From Herminiimonas sp. (GTDB taxonomy: Bacteria > Pseudomonadota > Gammaproteobacteria > Burkholderiales > Burkholderiaceae): a stretch of DNA of 8,521 nucleotides. The notes below the pieces were generated by a model. It had not been told where the DNA came from. It made no database searches and saw only the letters and a program-made list of their open reading frames with translations. The stretch is taken from NCBI GenBank assembly GCA_014377155.1, contig JACMQD010000178.1:1-8521 (forward strand). The letters are read 5' to 3'. A program made the position numbers and the translations under genes. Below, piece by piece: positions 1 to 5,877 of the stretch (position 1 is the first letter of the stretch; every line of letters starts with the position of its first letter).

Positions 1-12
1 AAAGATCTGGTT

Positions 13-21
13 TGATAAAAT
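13..21 (+). promoter_or_regulatory. Candidate extended -10 promoter for the PCMT-rhodanese unit
   Basis: TGATAAAAT lies about 36 bases before the methyltransferase start codon. TAAAAT matches the sigma-70 -10 consensus TATAAT at five of six positions, and TG stands one base upstream, as in extended -10 promoters. Transcription would begin near position 28 and leave a leader of about 30 bases. Any -35 hexamer would sit outside the window or at its very edge, so it cannot be judged. The stretch 1-57 is clearly more AT-rich than its surroundings, which fits an intergenic promoter region. Confidence 0.33.
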
Positions 22-57
22 CCCGTTAATTACATTTTTAGCCATCGAGTACAGCAC

Positions 58-723
58 ATGAATATCGAACAAGCCCGTTACAAAATGATCGAGCAGCAAA
101 TTCGCCCTTGGGATGTCCTGGATCAGGACGTGCTCGAACTGCTGATGGTCGTCAAGCGCGAAGCTTTCGTGCCGGCGGCCTACAATGCACTGGCGTTCGC
201 CGATGCCGAAATCCCGCTGCCCGGCGGCGAAAACATGCTGATGCCGAAATTCGAAGCGCGCATCCTGCAAGAACTCAAGATCAAGAAACATGAGCACGTG
301 CTGGAAATCGGCGCCGGTTCCGGCTACATGGCGGCGCTGCTGGCCTACAAGGCGCGCCAGGTTACTACGGTCGAAATCCATCCCGAACTCAAGGCGCTGG
401 CAGAGAAAAATCTGGCGGACTACGGCATCTTCAATGTCGACGTGGTACTCGGCGATGGCGCGCAGGGTTGGAACGATTCCGGCAAGGATACCGGCCCGTA
501 CGACGTGATCGTGGTGTCAGGTTCGCTACCATTAATGCAGCCGGCTTTTTTGAAGCAATTGAAAGTCGGTGGCCGCCTGTTCGTGGTGATCGGCGAAGCG
601 CCGGCCATGACGGCGCAGATCATTACCCGCATGTCGGACGTCGGTTACGACACCACCAAACTGTTCGAGACCGTCATCAAGCCGCTGCACGCGGTCCTCG
701 AGCCGTCACGCTTCACCTTTTAA
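58..723 (+). CDS. PCMT-like SAM-dependent methyltransferase (divergent protein-L-isoaspartate O-methyltransferase family)
   Basis: A 221-residue protein of the L-isoaspartyl methyltransferase family (COG2518), close to the usual 205-225 residues. It has a class I Rossmann methyltransferase core: motif I VLEIGAGSGYMAALLA (residues 81-96) with the SAM-binding Gly loop, the acidic post-I strand VTTVEIHP (102-109), and motif II plus the hairpin at about 148-179 (YDVIVVSG, then LKVGGRLFVVIG). Canonical Pcm enzymes carry GQTISQP before motif I, where the Thr-Ile-Ser stretch holds the isoaspartyl substrate. Here the matching stretch reads GGENMLMPKFEARIL (56-70), so the TIS residues are absent. The motif II TAAAP-like stretch is also changed, to SGSLP. 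SAM binding is well supported; repair of isoaspartate is doubtful. The ATG at 58 has only a weak GAG ribosome site but starts at the family's typical N-terminus (MNIEQARYKMIEQQIRPWDV). It is followed after 9 bases by the rhodanese gene and probably shares its transcript. Confidence 0.9.
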   Translation: MNIEQARYKMIEQQIRPWDVLDQDVLELLMVVKREAFVPAAYNALAFADAEIPLPGGENMLMPKFEARILQELKIKKHEHVLEIGAGSGYMAALLAYKARQVTTVEIHPELKALAEKNLADYGIFNVDVVLGDGAQGWNDSGKDTGPYDVIVVSGSLPLMQPAFLKQLKVGGRLFVVIGEAPAMTAQIITRMSDVGYDTTKLFETVIKPLHAVLEPSRFTF

Positions 724-726
724 GGA
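722..726 (+). promoter_or_regulatory. Ribosome binding site of the rhodanese gene, overlapping the upstream stop codon
   Basis: AAGGA starts within the TAA stop codon of the methyltransferase (721-723) and lies 6 bases before the ATG at 733. Ribosomes finishing the first gene would sit on the site of the second, so the two are probably translationally linked. The site also favours ATG 733 over the ATG at 742. Confidence 0.6.
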
Positions 727-732
727 TTTGCG

Positions 733-1056
733 ATGCACACCATGACCGCGCCGGAACTGGCCGCCCTGATTGCCGATCCTTCCCGCCCGACGCCGCTGCT
801 ACTGGACGTCCGTGAACCCGCCGAACATGCCATCTGCCATATCGATGGCGCGTTGCTGATGCCGATGAGCGCCATACCGGCGCGACTGGCCGAGTTCGAC
901 CCTGACGCCCCGGTGGTCTGCATCTGTCATCACGGCGGGCGCAGCATGCAGGTCGCCCATTTCCTGGAGGGGAACGGCTTTCGCCATGTCACCAATCTGA
1001 CCGGCGGCATGCATGCCTGGGCCACGCAGGTCGATCCGGCGATGGCGACTTACTAA
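733..1056 (+). CDS. Single-domain rhodanese (thiosulfate sulfurtransferase-like protein)
   Basis: A 107-residue single rhodanese domain of the GlpE/PspE size class with no signal peptide, so it is cytoplasmic. The CH2A-type stretch LLLDVREPAEH (residues 22-32) and the following ICHIDGA (34-40) are typical. The active-site loop is CHHGGRS (65-71), with Cys65 as the predicted persulfide-carrying nucleophile and a loop length of the sulfurtransferase rather than the Cdc25/arsenate-reductase type. A second cysteine, Cys63, sits two residues before it and could affect redox behaviour. The C-terminal NLTGGMHAWA (88-97) is the usual rhodanese end motif. The family moves sulfane sulfur to thiol acceptors; the physiological partner cannot be told from the sequence. 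It lies 9 bases after the PCMT-like gene and 74 bases before the TolC-type gene, an order I recall from other betaproteobacteria. Confidence 0.93.
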   Translation: MHTMTAPELAALIADPSRPTPLLLDVREPAEHAICHIDGALLMPMSAIPARLAEFDPDAPVVCICHHGGRSMQVAHFLEGNGFRHVTNLTGGMHAWATQVDPAMATY

Positions 1057-1076
1057 GCCGACATCGAGTCCGAGCA

Positions 1077-1088
1077 GGCACCCGTGCC
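1077..1088 (+). repeat. Short inverted repeat in the rhodanese-TolC gap
   Basis: GGCA and TGCC, part of a GGCACCCGTGCC palindrome-like stretch, could form a small hairpin 43 bases before the TolC start. The stem is only four to five base pairs and there is no T-run, so it is not a terminator; a role in TolC expression is possible but unsupported. Confidence 0.2.
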
Positions 1089-1130
1089 AGCGCATGCCTC
1101 ATCAATAACAATGATTTCCGGGAGAACCGA

Positions 1131-2435
1131 ATGCGCACCACCCTTTTTGCCACGCTGATGAGCGTCGCACTGCTGTCGCTGCCTGCGCAGGGCGCCGATT
1201 TGCTACAGGTGTACAAGGAAGCGCTGGACAACGATGCCGTCATCGCCAGCGCCCGCGCGACGCTGACCGCCGGTCAGGAAAAATCGGTTCAAGGGCGCGC
1301 CGGCCTGCTGCCCACGGTCGGACTAGGCGGTAACTACACCCGCAACCGGCTGGGTGTCGCCGCGGGTGATTTCAGCAGCACGGCCAATGGCTACAGCCTG
1401 TCGCTGTCGCAGCCGCTGTTTCGGCTGGCCAACTGGGAATCCTATCAGCAGGGAAAATTATCGGTCGCCATCAGCGAAGCGCAATTCGCCCAGGCACAGC
1501 AGGATTTGATCGTGCGCGTCAGCCAGGCATATTTCGATGTCCTGGCGGCGCAAGATGCGCTGGCTTTCCTGAAGGCGCAGGAGAACGCGATTTCCGAACA
1601 GCTGGCGTCGGCCAAGCGCAACTTTGAAGTCGGCACCTCGACCATTACCGATTCGAACGAAGCACAGGCGCGCTACGACCTGGCGATCGCGCAGCAGATC
1701 GTGGCGGGCAACGACCTCGAAGTGCGCAAGACCGCGCTGCAGCAGATTATCGGCGCGCCGCCGGCGATGCTGGCGCCGCTGCTGCCGGGGGTCAAACTTT
1801 CTGCGCCACAGCCGGCCCAGATCGAGCCCTGGGTGACCAGTGCCGAACAACAGAATTTCGGCGTCATCGGCCAGCAGTTCGCCGTTGAAATCGCCCAACG
1901 CGAAATTTCCCGCAACCGCGCCGGCCATTTACCGACCGTTGATCTGGTCGCCAGTCGCAGCCACAGCAACCAGGGCGTGGCTCCGCTCAGTAGCGCCGGC
2001 GCGACCACGTCCAGCCAGATCGGGGTGCAGTGGGCGATTCCGATTTTCAGTGGCTTTGCGGTCACCAGCCGGGTGCGCGAGGCGATCGCGCTGGAGAGCA
2101 GGTCGCGCTCGGATCTGGAAAACGCCCGTCGCACGGCGGCACAAGCTGCGCGCCAGTCATTCTTGGGCGTCAACAACGGTCTGGCACAAGTGCGGGCGCT
2201 GGAAGCCGCCGAAGTCTCGAGCCAGTCGTCACTGGAATCGAACCGGCTCGGATATCAGGTCGGTGTCAGGATCAATATCGATGTACTCAACGCCCAGCAA
2301 CAGTTGTTCTCGACCCGGCGCGATCTGGCCAAGGCGCGTTATGACACGCTGATGAACGGCTTGCGCCTGAAATCAGCGGCCGGGACCTTGCGCGAAGAGG
2401 ACTTGGGACCGGTGAACGCGTTGCTGGTGCATTAA
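1131..2435 (+). CDS. tolC: TolC-family outer membrane efflux channel protein
   Basis: A 434-residue outer-membrane factor, the trimeric channel that couples inner-membrane pumps to the cell exterior in type I secretion and tripartite drug efflux. A signal peptide is visible: MRTT, a hydrophobic stretch (about 5-17) and a probable cleavage at AQG-AD (after residue 21), giving a mature start ADLLQVYKEAL like that of TolC. The internal duplication of the family is present: LLPTVGLGGNYTRN (about 59-72) recurs as HLPTVDLVASRSHSN in the second half. The helical hairpins are rich in Ala, Gln and Glu, for example the QARYDLAIAQQ stretch. The start has a good GGGAG site (1120-1124) six bases upstream. 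The length is slightly short of E. coli TolC and lacks a long C-terminal tail. Gene order after the PCMT-like and rhodanese genes suggests the housekeeping TolC homologue rather than a pump-specific one, but no pump genes are adjacent, so the exact symbol is a judgement. Confidence 0.92.
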   Translation: MRTTLFATLMSVALLSLPAQGADLLQVYKEALDNDAVIASARATLTAGQEKSVQGRAGLLPTVGLGGNYTRNRLGVAAGDFSSTANGYSLSLSQPLFRLANWESYQQGKLSVAISEAQFAQAQQDLIVRVSQAYFDVLAAQDALAFLKAQENAISEQLASAKRNFEVGTSTITDSNEAQARYDLAIAQQIVAGNDLEVRKTALQQIIGAPPAMLAPLLPGVKLSAPQPAQIEPWVTSAEQQNFGVIGQQFAVEIAQREISRNRAGHLPTVDLVASRSHSNQGVAPLSSAGATTSSQIGVQWAIPIFSGFAVTSRVREAIALESRSRSDLENARRTAAQAARQSFLGVNNGLAQVRALEAAEVSSQSSLESNRLGYQVGVRINIDVLNAQQQLFSTRRDLAKARYDTLMNGLRLKSAAGTLREEDLGPVNALLVH

Positions 2436-2488
2436 GGCAGTTTGCTGTCGGGACGACCGCGCATTCACGGGAAAAGTGCCTGTCCCGG
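2436..2488. other. Convergent intergenic gap between the TolC and SLC10-type genes
   Basis: Two transcription units meet in 53 bases. A short inverted repeat, CGGGA (2468-2472) with TCCCG (2483-2487), has a ten-base loop, and CGGGAC (2449-2454) can pair with GTCCCG (2482-2487) over a longer loop. Neither is followed by a T-run on either strand, so no convincing intrinsic terminator is present. Confidence 0.5.
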
Positions 2489-3493
2489 TCAGATCCGCCC
2501 CGGCACCGCAATGTCGCCGTCAAGCTGCGGCCGCTGCGCATAACGTTGCGCCAGTACCGCGCACACCATCAGCTGGATCTGATGAAACAGCATCAGCGGC
2601 AAGACGACAGCGCCAAGGGCGGGCCCGGCGAAAAGAATCTTTGCCATCGGAATCCCGCTGGCCAGGCTCTTTTTGGACCCGCAGAAGACGATCGTGATTT
2701 CATCCTCCTTGTTGAATCCCAATAGCCTGCTGCCAAACGTCGCGATCACCATGATCAGGCCGAGCAAAAGCGCATCGATGACAACCAGCCCGGCCAGCGA
2801 ATGACCCGGCAATTGCTGCCACAAACCCTGGTTGACCGCTTCGCTGAACGCGGTGTACACCACCAGCAGGATCGACCCTTGATCGACCGCCTTCACCAGC
2901 GTTTTAGCCGACGCGATCCAGGCCCCGATCCAGCGCCGCGCAATTTGCCCGGCGATGAACGGCAGCAGCAATTGCAGCGCGATGTTTCGGATCGCATCGA
3001 ACGATGAACTGTTGCCGGCGTGTGCCACCACGAGCAGACCGACCAGCACCGGCGTCAGAAAGATACCCAGCAGATTCGATGCCGAGGCTGCGCACACCGC
3101 TGCCGGCAGGTTGCCGCGTGCAACCGACGTGAACGCGATCGACGATTGCACCGTCGACGGCAATACGCAGACGAACAGCACGCCGAGATACAGATCCGGC
3201 GTCACCAGGCCCGATACCAGCGGCTTGAGCATCAGGCCCAGCAAAGGCAATATCACGAAGGTGCAGGCCAGCACCGTCAGATGCAGTCGCCAGTGCGTGA
3301 TGCCGGCGACGACCGCCTCGCGCGGCAGCTTTGCGCCATGCAAAAAAAACAGCAGGCAAATGGCGATATTGGTGACGACGTTGAACGCTTGCGCGGTCAC
3401 ACCGGAGCAGGGAAAAAAACTGGCGCTGATGACGGTTGCGATCATCAGCAGCATGAAGTTATCCGGAAGAAAACGTGGTCGTGTCATGGCCAT
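2489..3493 (-). CDS. SLC10A7/YfeH-like bile acid:sodium symporter family transporter
   Basis: A 334-residue polytopic inner-membrane protein of the bile acid/sodium symporter (BASS) superfamily, SBF-like branch, near the length I recall for E. coli YfeH. About ten hydrophobic segments run through the chain; the N-terminus PRFLPDNFMLLMIATVISA, the GAKLPREA loop, the PSTVQSSIAFTSVARGN stretch and the late CGSKKSLASGIPMAKILF stretch are characteristic of this branch. The PSTVQSSIAFT and CGSKKS stretches correspond to the crossed-helix substrate/sodium region of BASS transporters. The physiological substrate of the branch is not firmly known. Two ATGs compete: 3493 (used here) and 3487, which gives MTRPRFLPDNF and has GGG at a better spacing, so the true start may be the second. 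The gene begins 13 bases after the hydrolase stop and probably shares its transcript. An 8-A run (3342-3349) and a 7-A run (3413-3419) on the plus strand encode Phe-rich membrane segments. Confidence 0.88.
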   Translation of the reverse strand: MAMTRPRFLPDNFMLLMIATVISASFFPCSGVTAQAFNVVTNIAICLLFFLHGAKLPREAVVAGITHWRLHLTVLACTFVILPLLGLMLKPLVSGLVTPDLYLGVLFVCVLPSTVQSSIAFTSVARGNLPAAVCAASASNLLGIFLTPVLVGLLVVAHAGNSSSFDAIRNIALQLLLPFIAGQIARRWIGAWIASAKTLVKAVDQGSILLVVYTAFSEAVNQGLWQQLPGHSLAGLVVIDALLLGLIMVIATFGSRLLGFNKEDEITIVFCGSKKSLASGIPMAKILFAGPALGAVVLPLMLFHQIQLMVCAVLAQRYAQRPQLDGDIAVPGRI

Positions 3494-3506
3494 CCCAATC
3501 GATCAA

Positions 3507-5102
3507 TTAATAACCCGCCACGCCGCCATCCGAGCGCGGATCGCTTGCGCCTTCCAGCGTGCCGTCGGGATGACGCACCAGTGCACCGGCATGGCCCATG
3601 GTTTCATCGAACGGCAACAGTACGTCGACTTCATGGCCGCGCCGGATCAGTTCATCGACGACCGCCTGCGGAAAGCGCTGCTCCAGTTTCAAGGTGTCCG
3701 TACTTTGACCCCATGTGCGTCCGAGCAACCAGCGTGGCGCGGTGACCGACGTCTGCAACGGTTGGCCGAATACGACGTGCCGCGTGAATACCGCTGCCTG
3801 CGTTTGCGGCTGGCCGTCGCCACCCATCGTGCCATAGACCATGGTGCGCCCGTCTTTCAGTCGCGCCGCCGCCGGGTTCAATGTATGAAACGGTTTCTTG
3901 CCAGGTTTTAGCGCCAGCAATTTGTCGGCATCGAGGCTGAAGGACGCGCCGCGATTTTGCCAGTTGATCCCGGTGGTCGGCAGCACGACACCGCTGCCGA
4001 ACTCGTGATAGATGCTTTGAATGAATGACACTGCCAGGCCGTCCTGATCGATCGTGCCCATCCAGATCGTGTCGCCCGGTCCGCGTCCGGCTCCCCACGG
4101 CGCGGCCTTCGCGGGATCGATCTTTGCGGCCAGCGCATCGAGGTTTTCCGCTGACAGTAACGACTGCGGATCGACCGTCATATGGGCCGGATCGGTGATG
4201 TGCTGATCGCGCAACTGGAATGCGCGCTTGGTGGCTTCGACCACGAGATGGACGTGATCGGCACTATCGGCCTGTACCGCGGACAAGCCGACGCGATCGA
4301 GCAGGCCGAGAATCGCCAGCGACACCGCACCTTGCGTCGGCGGCGTCATGTTGTACACGTCGCCGGCGGAATGCGCGAGATGCAGTGGTGTCTTGCGCTG
4401 TGCCCGATACCCGGCGAGGTCTGCTGCGGTGAGCAATGTGCCTGATGCTTGCAGATCGGTGGCGATCTCGGCTGCCAGCGGACCCCGATAATAGCTGTCG
4501 AGTCCATCGCGTACCAGCATCGACAGGGTGCGTGCCATACGCGGCTGTTTGAACCGCTGACCCGCACGCGGTAACTGGCCAGCGATCAGGAAGGTGTCGT
4601 TGAAACCGGGTTGTGCGGCCAGCTCCGGCAGCTTGGTGCGCGTGGCATTCTGCTGGCTATCGGTGACCGCGACGCCATCGCTGGCGTAGCGAATGGCATC
4701 GGCCAATAACCGCGACACAGGGAGCGTGCCGCCAAGCTCGGCGGCGATTTCCATTGCCACGTTCCAGCCACCAACGGTGCCGGCGACGGTGTTCGCGGCG
4801 AGTGGTCCGCGGATCGGTATGGCCGACAAGCCACGGGTTCGATACGCATCGATCGTCGCGGCCAATGCCGCCGGTCCGCAGGCGTCGATCGCAATCGGCG
4901 CACCGCCCGGCGGAACGATGATCCAGAATGAATCGCCGCCGATCCCGTTCATGTGCGGATAGACGACCGCGATGGTTGCGGCAGCGGCGACCATTGCTTC
5001 GATGGCATTGCCGCCATCGCGCATGACAGCCAGCGCGGACTGGGCGGCGAGATGATGCGGTGCCACGGCGATGGCATTGGTGGCGCGTGCTGTGTTCAAC
5101 AT
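3507..5102 (-). CDS. Gamma-glutamyltransferase-family Ntn hydrolase (non-canonical; probable amidase/acylase)
   Basis: A 531-residue member of the GGT family, made as one chain that cuts itself into large and small subunits. The predicted processing point is before Thr345 in GDTIWMGTIDQDG (343-355), giving subunits of 344 and 187 residues, the latter close to the usual small-subunit size. Other landmarks are HHLAAQSALAVMRDGGNAIEA (16-36, family N-terminus), GPLAANTVAGTVGGW (99-113), NMTPPTQGAVSLAILG (251-266) and the oxyanion glycines in GTMGGDG (424-430). Aligned by eye with E. coli GGT, the gamma-glutamyl ligands differ: Arg114 falls near Asp73, Asn411 is Tyr365, Gln430 is Arg384, Asp433 is Ser387, and Ser462-Ser463 is His406-Thr407. 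There is no signal peptide, unlike periplasmic GGTs. It therefore resembles YwrD/cephalosporin-acylase-like relatives and probably hydrolyses another amide in the cytoplasm; the substrate is unknown. The start is supported by AAGGA five bases upstream. Its neighbours are a peptide-type importer and a GntR regulator. Confidence 0.93.
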   Translation of the reverse strand: MLNTARATNAIAVAPHHLAAQSALAVMRDGGNAIEAMVAAAATIAVVYPHMNGIGGDSFWIIVPPGGAPIAIDACGPAALAATIDAYRTRGLSAIPIRGPLAANTVAGTVGGWNVAMEIAAELGGTLPVSRLLADAIRYASDGVAVTDSQQNATRTKLPELAAQPGFNDTFLIAGQLPRAGQRFKQPRMARTLSMLVRDGLDSYYRGPLAAEIATDLQASGTLLTAADLAGYRAQRKTPLHLAHSAGDVYNMTPPTQGAVSLAILGLLDRVGLSAVQADSADHVHLVVEATKRAFQLRDQHITDPAHMTVDPQSLLSAENLDALAAKIDPAKAAPWGAGRGPGDTIWMGTIDQDGLAVSFIQSIYHEFGSGVVLPTTGINWQNRGASFSLDADKLLALKPGKKPFHTLNPAAARLKDGRTMVYGTMGGDGQPQTQAAVFTRHVVFGQPLQTSVTAPRWLLGRTWGQSTDTLKLEQRFPQAVVDELIRRGHEVDVLLPFDETMGHAGALVRHPDGTLEGASDPRSDGGVAGY

Positions 5103-5107
5103 AACTA

Positions 5108-5112
5108 TCCTT
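5108..5112 (-). promoter_or_regulatory. Ribosome binding site of the GGT-family gene
   Basis: On the minus strand AAGGA stands five bases before the ATG at 5102-5100. It is the strongest ribosome site in the minus-strand block and fixes the start of the hydrolase, so the lack of a signal peptide is not due to a misplaced start. Confidence 0.6.
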
Positions 5113-5141
5113 GCTCGAATCGGGGAAACCGCAACGCAACG

Positions 5142-5150
5142 ATTATCGCA
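5142..5150 (-). promoter_or_regulatory. Candidate internal extended -10 promoter before the GGT-family gene
   Basis: The 76-base gap between the regulator and the hydrolase holds, on the minus strand, TGCGATAAT: GATAAT matches the -10 consensus at five of six positions, with TG one base upstream. Transcription would start near 5135 and leave a leader of about 33 bases. No good -35 hexamer is present at 16-18 bases, which is tolerable for an extended -10 element but weakens the call. A CGAC/GTCG dyad (5152-5155 with 5166-5169) lies just upstream and could be an operator half-site pair or chance. Confidence 0.25.
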
Positions 5151-5178
5151 TCGACGTGCACTGAAGTCGTGGCGGCGT

Positions 5179-5877
5179 TCATGCAGACGGTGCGACCCAC
5201 GATGTCGCCATCATCGCCGCAGCAGTGCGCGCCGAGTGCAGATGCGTACGCATCTGGCGGTACACCGTGACGGCATCGTGCGCGAGCAATGCTTCGACGA
5301 TCACCGCATGCTCTTCAAACGACGCGCTCATGCGCTCGACATTCCTGAATTGCGAACGACGGTAAGGCGAAACCCGATGCCGCAAACTGAAGGTCATGTC
5401 GATCAGCACCGGATTGCATGAGCCCTGAATGATGATCGTGTGCAGCTCCTGATTGAGGCGGTCGTACAGATCGAAATCGCCGGCACGCATGGCCTGCCTT
5501 GACTGCGCATGCACATTGCCGAGCCGTTCGCGATCGGCGGCCGACATGCGGACCGACGCATGGCGCGCACATGCGGCTTCGAGTTCGCCGATCGCTTCGA
5601 ACATGCGGTCGAGCTGTTCGGGCGTCATCTCGGCGACGACCGCGCCACGGTTCGGTCGGCACACCACCAGTCCCTGGATGGCAAGCTGTTTCAAGGCCTC
5701 GCGCACCGGTGTGCGGGACACCTGGAACAGGCTCGCCAGCATGACCTCGTCGAGACGTGCGCCCGGCGGAAACCGACCGAGTACGATATCGTCGGCGATT
5801 TTTTTGGAAATGGCATCGGCTCGTCCGCCTCGCGGCGTGTCCGGTGCGGCGACTGTATCGGTCATCTTGTTGTTCAT
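5179..5877 (-). CDS. GntR-family transcriptional regulator, FadR/FCD subfamily
   Basis: A 232-residue one-component regulator. The winged helix-turn-helix spans about residues 19-85, with FPPGARLDEVMLASLFQVSRTPVREALKQLAIQGLV and the wing CRPNRGAVV. The effector domain is the all-helical FCD type (about 90-215); likely metal/ligand histidines are His146 (NQELH), His190 (EEH) and His212 (RTHL), with Asn142 where many members have Asp. Such proteins usually repress neighbouring catabolic genes and release DNA on binding an organic acid or related small molecule. The reading frame is open to an ATG at 6015, but the start at 5877 is preferred: it has GGAG five bases upstream, overlaps the ATPase stop as ATGA (5874-5877), and the extra 46 residues of the longer form resemble no GntR N-terminus. 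It lies between the importer ATPases and the hydrolase, so control of this operon is likely but not shown; no clear operator repeat was found. Confidence 0.93.
   Translation of the reverse strand: MNNKMTDTVAAPDTPRGGRADAISKKIADDIVLGRFPPGARLDEVMLASLFQVSRTPVREALKQLAIQGLVVCRPNRGAVVAEMTPEQLDRMFEAIGELEAACARHASVRMSAADRERLGNVHAQSRQAMRAGDFDLYDRLNQELHTIIIQGSCNPVLIDMTFSLRHRVSPYRRSQFRNVERMSASFEEHAVIVEALLAHDAVTVYRQMRTHLHSARTAAAMMATSWVAPSA

Noticed and set aside
1077..1099. Possible terminator hairpin between the rhodanese and TolC genes
   Set aside because: The stems are only four to five base pairs with competing pairings and no T-run.
3342..3419. Runs of eight and seven A (T on the coding strand) in the carrier gene, possible slippage or phase-variation tracts
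   Set aside because: They encode Phe-rich membrane segments in a continuous, full-length frame. Tracts this short are common, and nothing shows programmed frameshifting.
2955..3911. Long plus-strand open frame of 318 codons opposite the carrier and the hydrolase
   Set aside because: It crosses two well-supported minus-strand genes, is rich in Arg, Ala, Thr and Gln as expected for an antisense frame in GC-rich DNA, and shows no recognisable domain.
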